From DAOULT01 sp964646625 (GTDB lineage Bacteria; Chloroflexota; Anaerolineae; CAZYHC01), in assembly GCA_964646625.1 (NCBI GenBank), contig CAZYHC010000023.1:1-64000 (forward strand): a stretch of DNA of 64,000 nucleotides, given 5' to 3'. This document shows, piece after piece, positions 32,875 to 42,288 of the stretch. The translations under genes were made by a program, and so were the position numbers. The notes under the pieces are model-generated. The model saw only the letters and a list, made by a program, of their open reading frames with translations, was not told the origin of the DNA and ran no database searches. Every line of letters begins with the position of its first letter. Position 1 is the stretch's first letter.

Positions 32875-35670
32875 ATGAGCGATAAAACTAAGTGGCACGA
32901 TCAACCAGTTGAGTCTGTGGTCAACAATTTGCAGACCTCCTCTTTGCAGGGGTTGAGCACGGAGGAAGCCAAAGCCCGCCTGGAGAAGTATGGCCCCAAC
33001 GAGCTTATCGAGCGGCCGCCCACCCCGCTGTGGCAGATGTTCCTCGAGCAGTTCAACAATTTTCTGGTCATCATTCTCCTGGTTTCCAGCATCGTTTCTT
33101 TCTTTTTGGGGGAGTACGTCGAGGCCGGGGCCATTATGGCTATCGTGGTTCTCAACGCCGTACTGGGCGTGGTCCAGGAGTCCAAGGCCGAAGAAGCCCT
33201 GGCCGCGTTGAAAAAGATGGCCGCGCCCCACGCCCAGATCATCCGTGACGGGAGCTTCGCCACTATTCCGGCCCGTGAACTGGTGCCCGGCGACCTAGTC
33301 ATTCTGGAAGCAGGCAATTACGTGCCGGCCGACTTGCGCCTGGTGGAAAGTGTGAATCTACGCATAGACGAAGCAGCCCTGACCGGCGAATCTGTCCCGG
33401 TGGAGAAAAGGGCCGACGTCGTCCTCGACCGGGAGATCCCCCTGGGCGACCGACGTAATACCGCCTATATGGGCACCCTGGTTACTTACGGCCGGGGACG
33501 AGGGGCAGTAGTATCTACGGGGATGCGCACTGAGTTTGGCCTCATTGCCGAGATGATCCAAACCTACGAGGAAGAACCGACCCCCTTGCAGATCAAGCTG
33601 GATCAGTTGGGCAAGTGGCTGGGGTGGGCCTGTCTGGCGATCTGTGGGGTAGTCTTCGTGGTCGGGCTGCTGTACGGGGTGGGATTTTTGCACATGTTTC
33701 TGACGGCCATCAGCCTGGCTATCGCCGCCGTGCCCGAAGGACTGCCCGCGGTGGTAACCATCTGTCTGGCCCTGGGGATGCAGGAGATGATCCGGCGGCA
33801 CGCCCTGCTCCGCCGCCTGCCAGCGGTGGAGACCCTGGGCAGCGCCACAGCTATCTGCTCCGATAAGACCGGCACGCTGACCCAAAATAAGATGATGGCC
33901 GTGCGCATCTACGCCGCTGGTCAATTCCTATCCGTTAGCGGCGAAGGCTACGAGCCAGATGGAGAATTCCGCCGCAACGGGCAGCCCGTCGATCCTCAAC
34001 AGGCGCCGGCGCTGCGGCGCTTGCTGCGCGCGGGCCTGCTGTGTAACGACGCTTATCTGGAAACCAGCGGGACCGCAGCCGACGCACCGCGTACCTGGCG
34101 GCTGGTGGGCGACCCCACCGAGGGCGCCCTGGTGGTGGCCGCCGCCAAAGCCGGCCTGTGGAAACACGAAGTAGAGACCCGGTACCCCCGGGTGGCGGAG
34201 GTCCCCTTTGACTCCGAGAGAAAGCGGATGACCACCATCCATCGGGTGAACGATCAGGAAACGGCGTCGTATGTGGCTTACGTTAAAGGTGCGCCGGACA
34301 TCGTGCTGGAGCTGTGCGACTACATCGACGAGAACGGCCAGGTTTCGCCCCTCACCGCCGAAAAACGAGCCGAAATCTTGAGGGCCAATGAGAGCATGGC
34401 GGATGAGGCGCTGCGGGTGCTGGGGGTAGCTTACCGTCCTCTGCCACAGGTGGCTGAGGCCCCCAACACGAATGAACGAATGGGCGAATTAACCCGAAAC
34501 GTGGAAAGGGAATTGACCTTTATGGGGTTGATCGGGATGATCGACCCCGCCCGCCCGGAGGTCAAACCGGCCATCGCCCTGGCCAGGAGGGCGGGCATCA
34601 AAACGGCGATGGTCACGGGCGACTACAAAAATACGGCCATGGCCATTGCCAGGGACCTGAATTTGCTCACGCCGGGCGGGAAGGTGCTGACCGGCGCCGA
34701 GTTGGATGGACTGAGCGACGAACAGTTTGCCCGGGTTGTGGACGACGTGCAGATCTATGCCCGGGTCTCGCCCCAGCATAAAGTGCGCATTGTGGAAGCT
34801 TTTAAGGCCCGCGGCCACGTGGTAGCCATGACCGGCGACGGGGTTAACGATGCTCCGGCCTTGAAACGAGCCAACATCGGGGTGGCTATGGGCATCACGG
34901 GCACCGACGTTTCCAAGGAAACGGCCGATATGGTCTTGACTGACGACAATTACGCCTCCATTGTATCGGCGGTGGAAGAAGGGCGGATCATTTACTCCAA
35001 CATCCGCAAGTTCGTCTACTATTTATTGTCCTGTAACCTGGGGGAGATCATGGTTATCTTCCTGGCTATGCTGGGCAACTGGGGCATTCCGCTGACCCCC
35101 ATCCAACTGTTGTGGCTGAACCTGCTGACCGACGGCGCCCCGGCGCTGGCCCTGGGTCTGGAGAAAGGCGATCCTGGCATTATGGAACGACCGCCCCGCC
35201 CCCCGAAAGAGCCGATCATCAACCACGAGATGGTATGGGGTATCTTCATTCAAACCCTGGCTATCACGGGGGCCACCCTGGCGGCCTTCCTGATCGGTAA
35301 ACGCTGGTTCGGCGGGCAGATAGAAGGGGCGCAAACCATGGCCTTCGTGACCCTCTCCACCTCGGAACTGTTCCGAGCCTATACCTCTCGCTCGGAACGG
35401 TACTCGGTTTTCCAGATCGGGGTTTTCTCCAACAAGTACATGCAGATGGCGGTGGCGGCCTCTATCGTGTTGCTCCTGGCGGTGATCTACGTACCTTTCC
35501 TGGATCCCATCTTCAATACCACCTTTATGGGGTTGAAAGAATGGGCAGTGATGTTGCCCCTCATCTTCATCCCCTCGGCGGCAGCCGAAATCACTAAATG
35601 GAGCCTGCGCCAGAGCGCGAAGCGACAACGGGAGATGGCCGGGTCCGCTACCGAGGGCTATGGGCTATAA
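32875..35670 (+). CDS. Calcium-type P-type ATPase
   Basis: 931 residues, full length for the P2 class. Features in order: N-terminal cation-ATPase domain (GLSTEEAKARLEKYGPNEL), actuator TGES (AALTGESVPVEK), transmembrane PEGLPAVVTICLALG, phosphorylation loop CSDKTGTLTQNKM, ATP-binding KGAPDIVLE, hinge MTGDGVNDAPALK, and C-terminal membrane helices with NLLTDGAPALALGLE. The PEGL and NLLTDG helices resemble SERCA/PMCA Ca pumps. It uses ATP to export Ca2+ or Mn2+. Single gene with its own terminator. Confidence 0.93.
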   Translation: MSDKTKWHDQPVESVVNNLQTSSLQGLSTEEAKARLEKYGPNELIERPPTPLWQMFLEQFNNFLVIILLVSSIVSFFLGEYVEAGAIMAIVVLNAVLGVVQESKAEEALAALKKMAAPHAQIIRDGSFATIPARELVPGDLVILEAGNYVPADLRLVESVNLRIDEAALTGESVPVEKRADVVLDREIPLGDRRNTAYMGTLVTYGRGRGAVVSTGMRTEFGLIAEMIQTYEEEPTPLQIKLDQLGKWLGWACLAICGVVFVVGLLYGVGFLHMFLTAISLAIAAVPEGLPAVVTICLALGMQEMIRRHALLRRLPAVETLGSATAICSDKTGTLTQNKMMAVRIYAAGQFLSVSGEGYEPDGEFRRNGQPVDPQQAPALRRLLRAGLLCNDAYLETSGTAADAPRTWRLVGDPTEGALVVAAAKAGLWKHEVETRYPRVAEVPFDSERKRMTTIHRVNDQETASYVAYVKGAPDIVLELCDYIDENGQVSPLTAEKRAEILRANESMADEALRVLGVAYRPLPQVAEAPNTNERMGELTRNVERELTFMGLIGMIDPARPEVKPAIALARRAGIKTAMVTGDYKNTAMAIARDLNLLTPGGKVLTGAELDGLSDEQFARVVDDVQIYARVSPQHKVRIVEAFKARGHVVAMTGDGVNDAPALKRANIGVAMGITGTDVSKETADMVLTDDNYASIVSAVEEGRIIYSNIRKFVYYLLSCNLGEIMVIFLAMLGNWGIPLTPIQLLWLNLLTDGAPALALGLEKGDPGIMERPPRPPKEPIINHEMVWGIFIQTLAITGATLAAFLIGKRWFGGQIEGAQTMAFVTLSTSELFRAYTSRSERYSVFQIGVFSNKYMQMAVAASIVLLLAVIYVPFLDPIFNTTFMGLKEWAVMLPLIFIPSAAAEITKWSLRQSAKRQREMAGSATEGYGL

Positions 35671-35705
35671 TTCTGGCTGTGTTCTGGGTGGGATGCACGA
35701 CATCG

Positions 35706-35737
35706 AAAGCTCCTGGCCGAGGGTTGGGAGCTTTTTG
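35706..35737 (+). terminator. Terminator of the P-type ATPase gene
   Basis: AAAGCTCC (35706-35713) pairs with GGGAGCTTT (35725-35733) and is followed by TTGG; 36 bp after the stop codon. Confidence 0.7.
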
Positions 35738-35872
35738 GTTGTCGAGCCGACAATGAATGATGGAGAATGATGGAGGAAAGGTTACAGACGATTACGGTCC
35801 AGGCAATGCCAGAGGAATATCCGCAGAGGGGCATAGACGCTTGTGAGACGCCTCCATGACTGAGCGAAGCGG

Positions 35873-36151
35873 TCAAATCACCATACAGCGGTAAATGCTC
35901 TCGATATCTTGTAACAGCCCTCTCAAGGATATACCACCACGCAACAGGTTAGTCATTATGTCCAGGTGAACGGCTGTTTCCAGGTATGACCATCTGTAGC
36001 CACATTCTGGGCACTGCAAATGTATCTTTCGGTCCTCCCGCTGCTTATTTCTGCCGGCCGTCTGGCATTGAGGGCAGATGAAATCCTGTAAAATGGGGAG
36101 GAAATCGTACAGGTTCAGGTCAAGATTCTGTATCTCTCTCACTTCTCTCAC
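35873..36151 (-). CDS. Small zinc-ribbon protein
   Basis: 92 residues. Two Cys pairs, FICPQCQ and LQCPECG, separated by a basic stretch form a zinc ribbon. The rest is helical with no membrane segment. Possibly a nucleic-acid or protein adaptor. Not recognised further; no obvious operon partner. Confidence 0.65.
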   Translation of the reverse strand: MREVREIQNLDLNLYDFLPILQDFICPQCQTAGRNKQREDRKIHLQCPECGYRWSYLETAVHLDIMTNLLRGGISLRGLLQDIESIYRCMVI

Positions 36152-36212
36152 CTCCTATAGTGAGTATATCACTTTTCCTGGAGGTAAGCTGTGAACTGAT
36201 TCACTCTATCCT

Positions 36213-37310
36213 TTATTTGCTCCTCAAAGTGAAGGGATCGAATTGTGTGCCGTCGGGCCGCAGGCCCACGCTGTTTAACGCCTCTCCATCCACTGTAATC
36301 TCAACACAGTGCAACGCGCTGAGGAAATAAACCGTCCAGGGGTGGTGATATTTCCTGGGATACAGGGGAGCGCCTCCCCCGCCACTGACAATGTAGGTCA
36401 CGCCGTTCACCACGCTGCGTTCGTAATCGTGGTCGTGGCCGTTGAAGACGAGGTCTACCCCGTACCACTCGAAGAGGGGCGTCAACGCCTCTATGACCCT
36501 GGCATCACTGCCATGCGGCCCTGAGCTATAGGGCGGGATGTGGAAAAAGACGAACTTCCAGGCCCGGTCAGTGCTTGCCAGGTCGTTTTCCAGCCAGCGA
36601 TACTGTGCGCTGCCGGGGTCATAGGAGGCATAGCCATCCACCTCCAGGCATACGAAGTGGGCGTTGCCGTAATCGAAGGAATACCATCGTTCGTTGTAGG
36701 GCAGATAGAACAGATCGAAGTAGTTCTGATGGTTGACCTCGTGATTGCCCAGGGTGACGAAAAAGGGTATGTTCGCCAGCGGCTCTTTTTCCACCTCAAA
36801 GAAGGTATCCCACTGGTCCGCTCTGGCCCCGTTTTCCACCAGGTCGCCGGTGTGCAGGTAGAAATCGGGGGCCAGGATGGCTATTCTATCGGCCACGCGC
36901 TGATGGGCAGCGGCGTCGGTGCGGGTGTCTCCCAGGACGACAAACCGGAAGACGGTTTGTTCCGGTCCGGCCGCGGTCTTAAAGGTGTGGTCCTCGCTCA
37001 GGTATTGAGCGCCGCTTTTGAGGCGATAATGGTAGACGGTGTAAGGGCTTAGTTCGGTCAGAGTGATGGCGTGCCTGGTGGTGGCTGTTTCCTCGGCAGT
37101 GGTCCAGGTGTAATCCTCGGTGAGGCCATAGTCCACCGCTCCCTGGTCAGGAGTATTCGTCTCCCAGCAGACAATGATCGAACTTGCGGTCACAGCTTGC
37201 AGATAGGGGCCGCGGCTCAGCACCGGAGCCTGGGCCTGGACCGCCTTCAGGCCCCACACCAGTCCCATCGTTGCCAGAAGCAGAGGGATTAAAAGTAGTA
37301 GTCTCTTCAT
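36213..37310 (-). CDS. Secreted purple acid phosphatase-like metallophosphoesterase
   Basis: 365 residues. A signal peptide (LLLLIPLLLATMGLVWG) is followed by an N-terminal Ig/FN3-like domain (SSIIVCWETNTPDQGAVDYGL; YHYRLKSG). The calcineurin-like phosphoesterase domain has GDTRTD, HTGDLVENG, TLGNHEVNH, FVFFHIPPYSSGPHG and FNGHDHDYERS, giving all dinuclear metal ligands. These enzymes hydrolyse phosphomonoesters outside the cell. AAGGAGG precedes the ATG. The gene shares a divergent region with the sugar transporter and has a palindromic repeat upstream. Confidence 0.9.
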   Translation of the reverse strand: MKRLLLLIPLLLATMGLVWGLKAVQAQAPVLSRGPYLQAVTASSIIVCWETNTPDQGAVDYGLTEDYTWTTAEETATTRHAITLTELSPYTVYHYRLKSGAQYLSEDHTFKTAAGPEQTVFRFVVLGDTRTDAAAHQRVADRIAILAPDFYLHTGDLVENGARADQWDTFFEVEKEPLANIPFFVTLGNHEVNHQNYFDLFYLPYNERWYSFDYGNAHFVCLEVDGYASYDPGSAQYRWLENDLASTDRAWKFVFFHIPPYSSGPHGSDARVIEALTPLFEWYGVDLVFNGHDHDYERSVVNGVTYIVSGGGGAPLYPRKYHHPWTVYFLSALHCVEITVDGEALNSVGLRPDGTQFDPFTLRSK

Positions 37311-37353
37311 TTGCCTTCCTCCTTCATAAAGAAGTCAGGCCCATATTATATCA

Positions 37354-37388
37354 CAGGTGCCTGGCTCTGCCAAAGCGCCAGGCACCTG
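37354..37388. repeat. Mobile GTGCCTGGC palindrome
   Basis: CAGGTGCCTGGC and its exact complement GCCAGGCACCTG flank an 11-nt loop. Same family as 30977-31009 and 47521-47550. Confidence 0.8.
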
Positions 37389-37419
37389 ATGCCCAAGTTA
37401 CATTGGGTACACTTGGGTA

Positions 37420-37448
37420 TTGACTTGGCGTAGCCATTGGGGTATAAT
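37420..37448 (+). promoter_or_regulatory. Promoter of the ABC binding-protein gene
   Basis: TTGACT (37420-37425), 17-bp spacer, TATAAT (37443-37448). A leader of about 150 nt follows before the start codon at 37603. Confidence 0.7.
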
Positions 37449-37602
37449 TAAATCAGCCTACAATGTCACCGGGTATCTGAATGCAAGAAAGGTAGAAGCA
37501 AGCCGTGACCTGTCTTTTGATAAGGAGGTGATGTCTGCCAGTTATACTATTGATAAGTGGTATCCGTTTACAAATCTTTCGAGGAGGAAGGAGGATTAAA
37601 AA

Positions 37603-38955
37603 ATGCTGGAAAATAAAATCAACCGCAGAGATTTCTTGAAACTCGGAGCGGCCACTATGGCCACCATAACAGCGAACATGACTGTGGGCCGGTCGTTGAC
37701 CTTTGCCCAGCCAATCTCGCTATGGATGAATACCCTGTTCCACGGCGGCGACGCCCAGGCCATGGAAAGGATCATCCAAAAGTTCAACGAGGAGCAGAAG
37801 GAGCAAGGGTTCATCACCCTGACCCAGGGCCAGTGGGAGGTGTATTACAGCCAGTTGTTCAACTCCGTGGTGGCCGGTAATCCGCCCCAGATTGGCATCT
37901 GCCATACCACCAACCTGCCTGAGATGGATGCCGCTTTGACCCACCTGGAGGAATCCCCGGCGGGCAATCTTCTGGAGGCAGCAGGGATCGAGGCGGGCAA
38001 TTACCTCCCTGCTCTGTGGGAAGGCGGGGTGTACAACGGGGTGAGATACCTGATCCCCCTGGATAGCCACATGTGGGGGACGTGGTACAACAGGACCCTG
38101 TTCGAAGAAGCAGGGCTGGACCCGGACAATCCCCCCGACAACATGGAGGATTTCGACGCGGCCTGCAATGCCCTCAGGGAGACGGGCAAATACGCCTTCT
38201 TCGCCGCCGACCTCGGGGCCCCCAGACACATCCGCCGCGCCTGGTGCATCTTCCTGTGGCAGATGGGGGGCGAACTGTTCGACGAAGGTTACACCAAGGC
38301 CACCTTCAACGACGACATAGGAATGGCTGCCCTGGATTACCTGGTCAGTACAGTCACGCCCGTAGATGGCAAAGTAATGGGCACCGGCACGCCGGGCAAA
38401 GGTTGGAACAAACCAGGCTCCGACGGCAACAAGCAGTTTACGGCCGGCGATCTGGGGATGCTCTGGGTCGGCAACTGGTTCTACTGGACGGCCCAGGAAA
38501 GCGAGGTCGATTTCGGCTTCCACTACATCCCCAAACTGTTTGACAAACGGGTAACGTGGGGCAATAGCCACAACCTGGCTATCCCCGTGCAGGCCAGCGG
38601 CGTATCGAACGAGGTATACCTCGCCGCCATCAAGGCCATCAAGTGGATCAACGAGAACTCCGATATCTGGGGCATCTACGGCGGACACATCCCCGCTTAC
38701 AAGCCCGTGTTCGAGAGCGCGGAGCTACAGGCGTCCGACACCTGGCAGACGTGCCTGGAGAAGTTCACCGCCATGGCTGCCGCAGAAGAGGATGGCGGCC
38801 TGGACGCCTTCCGCTACGACGTCTTCCACCCCAGGATCTCCAAGATCCTCGCCGCCATGGACCCGTTCATCGAAGAAGCTTTCAACGGGACGATGTCGCC
38901 CCAGGACGCGTTGGCCAAAGCCGAAGAGGGCGTGAACGCGGTGCTGGCTGAATAG
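37603..38955 (+). CDS. ABC transporter sugar-binding protein
   Basis: 450 residues. The N-terminus NRRDFLKLGAATMATITANM is a Tat-type signal. The mature part is a family 1 extracellular solute-binding protein: ISLWMNTLFHGGDAQAMERIIQKFNEEQ, SHMWGTWYNRTLFEEAGLDPDNPP, and the SGVSNEVYLAAIKAIKWI region. It should capture a sugar or related solute and deliver it to the two permeases at 40543-42286. GGAGGAAGGAGG precedes the ATG. A strong terminator follows, consistent with excess binding protein. No ABC ATPase is in the window. Confidence 0.9.
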   Translation: MLENKINRRDFLKLGAATMATITANMTVGRSLTFAQPISLWMNTLFHGGDAQAMERIIQKFNEEQKEQGFITLTQGQWEVYYSQLFNSVVAGNPPQIGICHTTNLPEMDAALTHLEESPAGNLLEAAGIEAGNYLPALWEGGVYNGVRYLIPLDSHMWGTWYNRTLFEEAGLDPDNPPDNMEDFDAACNALRETGKYAFFAADLGAPRHIRRAWCIFLWQMGGELFDEGYTKATFNDDIGMAALDYLVSTVTPVDGKVMGTGTPGKGWNKPGSDGNKQFTAGDLGMLWVGNWFYWTAQESEVDFGFHYIPKLFDKRVTWGNSHNLAIPVQASGVSNEVYLAAIKAIKWINENSDIWGIYGGHIPAYKPVFESAELQASDTWQTCLEKFTAMAAAEEDGGLDAFRYDVFHPRISKILAAMDPFIEEAFNGTMSPQDALAKAEEGVNAVLAE

Positions 38956-38976
38956 TCTCAAGGAAAGACCAAATGG

Positions 38977-39014
38977 AGAGGCCCGGCCGTCTTGATACCG
39001 GCCGGGCCTCTTTA
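38977..39014 (+). terminator. Strong terminator after the binding-protein gene
   Basis: AGAGGCCCGGCCG and CGGCCGGGCCTCTTT form an almost perfect 13-bp GC stem with a short loop, ending in TTTAG. Confidence 0.8.
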
Positions 39015-39105
39015 GAGGCAGATTCAATGAAAATTGAAGGAGTCATAAGGAGACAAAAGAAGCACTCATCTTGATTGCAAGGGATACGTCTAGAAAGGAA
39101 ACAAT

Positions 39106-39375
39106 ATGGAAAAAAATAAATCTAAAAGCCTTCCACAATTTAACTCAATAAATGAGCTTGTGGAATTCTTCGATACTCACGACATGGGCGAATATTGGGA
39201 CCAAATGCCTGAAGCTCATTTCGACATTGACATAAGGAGCAGAAGGCATATCTTCACCATTGAGGTTGAAGAGGAGATCGCCGATAAGCTGACCGAGATC
39301 GCCAAATCGAGGCAGATACCTTCTGAAATGCTCATCAATGAATGGCTGAGAGAGAAAATCATGGAGAAAGTCTGA
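39106..39375 (+). CDS. CopG-family antitoxin-like protein
   Basis: 89 residues. The N-terminal part (FNSINELVEFFDTHDMGEYW) and the ribbon-helix-helix end (FTIEVEEEIADKLTEIAKSRQIPSEMLINEWLREKI) match the CopG/BrnA antitoxin family. Such proteins repress their own genes and neutralise BrnT-type toxins. No BrnT gene adjoins it, so it is an orphan or works with the next genes. GAAAGGAAAC precedes the ATG. Confidence 0.75.
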   Translation: MEKNKSKSLPQFNSINELVEFFDTHDMGEYWDQMPEAHFDIDIRSRRHIFTIEVEEEIADKLTEIAKSRQIPSEMLINEWLREKIMEKV

Positions 39376-39439
39376 TTGCGGTGTAACATTTGGTTTGGAC
39401 GTTGTAGCAATCGCCGTGAGGCAGAGAGGGAAAGGGGTT

Positions 39440-39694
39440 ATGACCTTCGGTTTGTCCTGTTCATTGCTTGGTCACGATTGGAGTGAATGGGTTGAGCACT
39501 CTCCAGGCTCTTGTGAGCTGAGCAGGGTTTGTCGTCGCTGCGGCGCTGAGGAGAGGCAGCAGCACGAGCGGGGTGAATGGGAGTATCGTGGGTTCGTGGG
39601 AGTTGGTGATGGGGAGCATGAGCTGCCGACCGAAGCGTTCAGGTCGTGTCGTCGCTGTGGGGTCGAGGAAAGTCATCAGATGTCCTACTGGTAA
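39440..39694 (+). CDS. Small double zinc-ribbon protein
   Basis: 84 residues from ATG 39440 (MTFGLSCSLLGHDW), with AAAGGGG upstream; the frame is open 15 codons earlier. Two similar Cys knuckles, RVCRRCGAEERQQH and RSCRRCGVEESHQ, each with HDW/HEL-type His upstream, suggest internally duplicated zinc binding. Function unknown. It lies between the CopG-like and MNT-HEPN genes. Confidence 0.6.
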   Translation: MTFGLSCSLLGHDWSEWVEHSPGSCELSRVCRRCGAEERQQHERGEWEYRGFVGVGDGEHELPTEAFRSCRRCGVEESHQMSYW

Positions 39695-39723
39695 TTATAG
39701 CGTGGTGAGTGAGGTCCATCCAC

Positions 39724-40533
39724 ATGAAAAGTGAGCAAACCGCCAGGCGACTTGACGATCTTACTCTATCGCCGAGCCAGCGGCAAGCCCTGGCCGAGGT
39801 GCGTCGCAGGCTGCTGGGCGATCCCGATATTGAGGTCGAAGAAATCGTGCTGTATGGCTCCGTCGCCCGTGGGGAGGCGGATGAAGAATCCGATCTCGAT
39901 TTGCTGGTGGTGACGGCCAGGCCACTGAGCCGGGCCGAGAGCCACGAGAAGATAACCCACGTTGTGTGCGAGGTGAATCTACGCTTCGACACAAACCTCA
40001 GCACCCTGGTGGTTGATCGCCACGCGTGGGAGACTGGCCTTATCTCAGTGCTGCCCATTCGAGACGAAATCCTGCGCGATGGTGTCCCATATTTTAGACG
40101 AAATCCTTCGCGACGGCCTACCATTATGAACACTGATGAACAGCGCGCCGCAGCGGTGCGCCGCTTTTGGGCCATGGCTCAGGAAAGCCTGGCCTCTGCC
40201 CAGCGCGAACTGGAAGCTGGCGCTTATTCATTCGCCCTCAACCGCATTTACTACGCCGCATTCTATGGCGTGAGCGCCGCGCTTCTCGAGCGTCGGTTGT
40301 CCTTCAAAAAGCATTCTGGGGTTCGCTCCACGTTTCACCGAGAGTTCATCAAGTCTGGATTACTTGATAAAGAGTGGGGCAGGCTTTACGACCAGCTTTT
40401 CGAGGAGCGTCTTGCAGGGGACTATATTGCGTTCACTTCATTCGAGCGCGAGCACGTCGAGTCCAGACTGGCCCAATACACCCGGTTTCTGGCCGAACTT
40501 CGTCCCTTGATCGCCCTTTTACCGCAGGAGTGA
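39724..40533 (+). CDS. Fused MNT nucleotidyltransferase-HEPN protein
   Basis: 269 residues from ATG 39724; a GTG five codons earlier is possible. The N-terminal minimal nucleotidyltransferase has IVLYGSVARGEADEESDLDLLVV with the GSx10DxD catalytic motif. After RRPTIMNTDEQR comes a HEPN/UPF0332 domain (FWAMAQESLASAQRELEAG, YYAAFYGVSAALL, FKKHSGVRSTF). In type VII toxin-antitoxin systems these are separate genes: the HEPN RNase is silenced by adenylation or AMPylation from the MNT partner. The junction Met suggests a fusion of the two frames. An RX4-6H RNase motif is not obvious. Confidence 0.82.
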   Translation: MKSEQTARRLDDLTLSPSQRQALAEVRRRLLGDPDIEVEEIVLYGSVARGEADEESDLDLLVVTARPLSRAESHEKITHVVCEVNLRFDTNLSTLVVDRHAWETGLISVLPIRDEILRDGVPYFRRNPSRRPTIMNTDEQRAAAVRRFWAMAQESLASAQRELEAGAYSFALNRIYYAAFYGVSAALLERRLSFKKHSGVRSTFHREFIKSGLLDKEWGRLYDQLFEERLAGDYIAFTSFEREHVESRLAQYTRFLAELRPLIALLPQE

Positions 40534-40542
40534 CATTCGTTA

Positions 40543-41448
40543 ATGTTCAATAAAGTGTCAGCTTTCCTGAAAAGAATAGGCATCGCCGCCGAAGTGGAGG
40601 GGGTGTTGTTCATCCTCCCCTACGCCGTATTCTGGCTGCTTTTCCTGGTCTGGCCGCTCATTTACGGCTTCTACATCAGCCTGTTTAAGTGGGACCCTCT
40701 GCGGGGCTCGAAGTTTCTTGGCTTCGGCAACTATACGGCTCTTTTCCGCGACCCCAGGTTTTGGAACGCTTTTTTCAATACTTTCGAGTTTGCCATCATC
40801 GTTATTCCTATGATTGTCATCCTGGGGTTGGCCTTTGCCCTGCTGATGAAAGGGGCCAGGGTGATAGGCAGCCAGCTTGTGGAGGCCAGTCTTTTCTTCC
40901 CCTACCTGCTGACTGTCTCCATCGTAGCCATAATATGGGAGTGGCTTTTTGACCCCGACTTTGGTCTGATCCTGGAATATCTGTCAGGTTTGGGGCTGAA
41001 CCCGCCGGTGTTTTTGAACGACAAACTATGGGTCATACCGGCCATCGCCTTTACCACGGCCTGGTGGTTGGCTGGCTATAGAATGGTCATCTTCAGGGCC
41101 GCTCTGGAGGACATACCGCAGGAACTATATGAAGTGGCCGATCTGGACGGCGCCACCTGGCTGCAAAAACTGTGGTCCATCACCCTGCCGCTGCTGAAAC
41201 CGGCCATTTTATTTGCCGTAGTCCTGACCGCCATCTCCGGGTTCAGGGTCTTCGGCCAGGTGTTGATGATGACCGACGGCGGGCCGGGCACGGCTTCCGA
41301 GGTATTAGCCATTTACCTGTACCGATACGGCTTCAGTTTCCTGGAGATGGGCCAGGCGGCCGCCACCGGCTTCGTTTTGCTTTTGATCGTGCTGGTGGTA
41401 ACTTTAATCAGCTTCAAGCTGCTGGGCTTTGAATCGGAATTGAGGTGA
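40543..41448 (+). CDS. ABC transporter sugar permease (MalF/UgpA type)
   Basis: 301 residues with six membrane helices. The EAA loop (YEVADLDGATWLQKLWSITLPLLKP) that contacts the ATPase is intact. The start helix (EVEGVLFILPYAVFWLLFLVWPL) is typical of CUT1 permeases. It is followed 10 bp later by the second permease and matches the binding protein at 37603, though three unrelated genes intervene. Confidence 0.92.
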   Translation: MFNKVSAFLKRIGIAAEVEGVLFILPYAVFWLLFLVWPLIYGFYISLFKWDPLRGSKFLGFGNYTALFRDPRFWNAFFNTFEFAIIVIPMIVILGLAFALLMKGARVIGSQLVEASLFFPYLLTVSIVAIIWEWLFDPDFGLILEYLSGLGLNPPVFLNDKLWVIPAIAFTTAWWLAGYRMVIFRAALEDIPQELYEVADLDGATWLQKLWSITLPLLKPAILFAVVLTAISGFRVFGQVLMMTDGGPGTASEVLAIYLYRYGFSFLEMGQAAATGFVLLLIVLVVTLISFKLLGFESELR

Positions 41449-41458
41449 AAGACGGGTA

Positions 41459-42286
41459 ATGAAGGAAGGGTCTACAAAGAAGGTTCTCAAGCACCTGTGC
41501 TACTATGCTCTGGCGATCTTATGGCTGATTCCCATACTATGGATGGTAGATACGGCTTTTAAGCCCAGCCCGGAGATATTTGTCCACCCGCCCCAATGGC
41601 TCCCTTCTCACCTCACCCTGGAGCACGTGCGCGGCATTCTGACCGACTGGCCTTTCGTGGAGTGGGTGGTAAACAGCTTCGTGGTAGCCAGCAGCGCCAC
41701 CCTGATATCCCTGGTAGTGTCGGTATTGGCCGGGTTTTCCTTTGCCAGGTTAAGCTGGCGGGGGCGGGACGTCGTGTTCGTGATCTTTCTAAGCTCCATG
41801 CTGATACCCTGGGAGGTCGAGGTCGTGCCGCTGTATTTCATAATGAACAGGTTGCGCCTGCTCAACAGCCGTCCCGGGGTTTTTCTGCCCTTTGTGGCTA
41901 TGCCCATCGGCATTTTTCTGCTCAGGCAGTTTTTCGTAAACATCCCCGTGGAGCTGGAGGATGCGGCCAGGATAGACGGCTGTGGCAGCCTGGGAGTCCT
42001 GTGGCACGTCACCTTGCCGGTGTCCAAACCTGCGCTGGTGGCTTTAGGCATCTACATGTTCATCTTCTCCTGGAACGAGTTTTTGTGGTCCCTGATCTCT
42101 TTGCAGAGCCCGGAGATGTTGACCTTGCCCATTGGCCTGAAGCTCATTCGCGGGGTGCACGACATGGAATACGGCCTGTTTATGGCCGGTTCTTTCCTGG
42201 CCTCCCTACCGGCTTTGCTGATATTCCTGGTGCTTCAGAGGAGGATCATCAAGGGGCTGGCCATGACCGGCGGGATCAGAGGGTAG
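41459..42286 (+). CDS. ABC transporter sugar permease (MalG/UgpE type)
   Basis: 275 residues, six membrane helices, with EAA loop LEDAARIDGCGSLGVLWHVTLPVSKP. N-terminal helix LAILWLIPILWMVDTAFKPS is typical. It should pair with the upstream permease in a CUT1 carbohydrate importer. The ATPase subunit is presumably shared and encoded elsewhere. It ends 2 bp before the convergent flavoprotein gene. Confidence 0.92.
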   Translation: MKEGSTKKVLKHLCYYALAILWLIPILWMVDTAFKPSPEIFVHPPQWLPSHLTLEHVRGILTDWPFVEWVVNSFVVASSATLISLVVSVLAGFSFARLSWRGRDVVFVIFLSSMLIPWEVEVVPLYFIMNRLRLLNSRPGVFLPFVAMPIGIFLLRQFFVNIPVELEDAARIDGCGSLGVLWHVTLPVSKPALVALGIYMFIFSWNEFLWSLISLQSPEMLTLPIGLKLIRGVHDMEYGLFMAGSFLASLPALLIFLVLQRRIIKGLAMTGGIRG

Positions 42287-42288
42287 GG

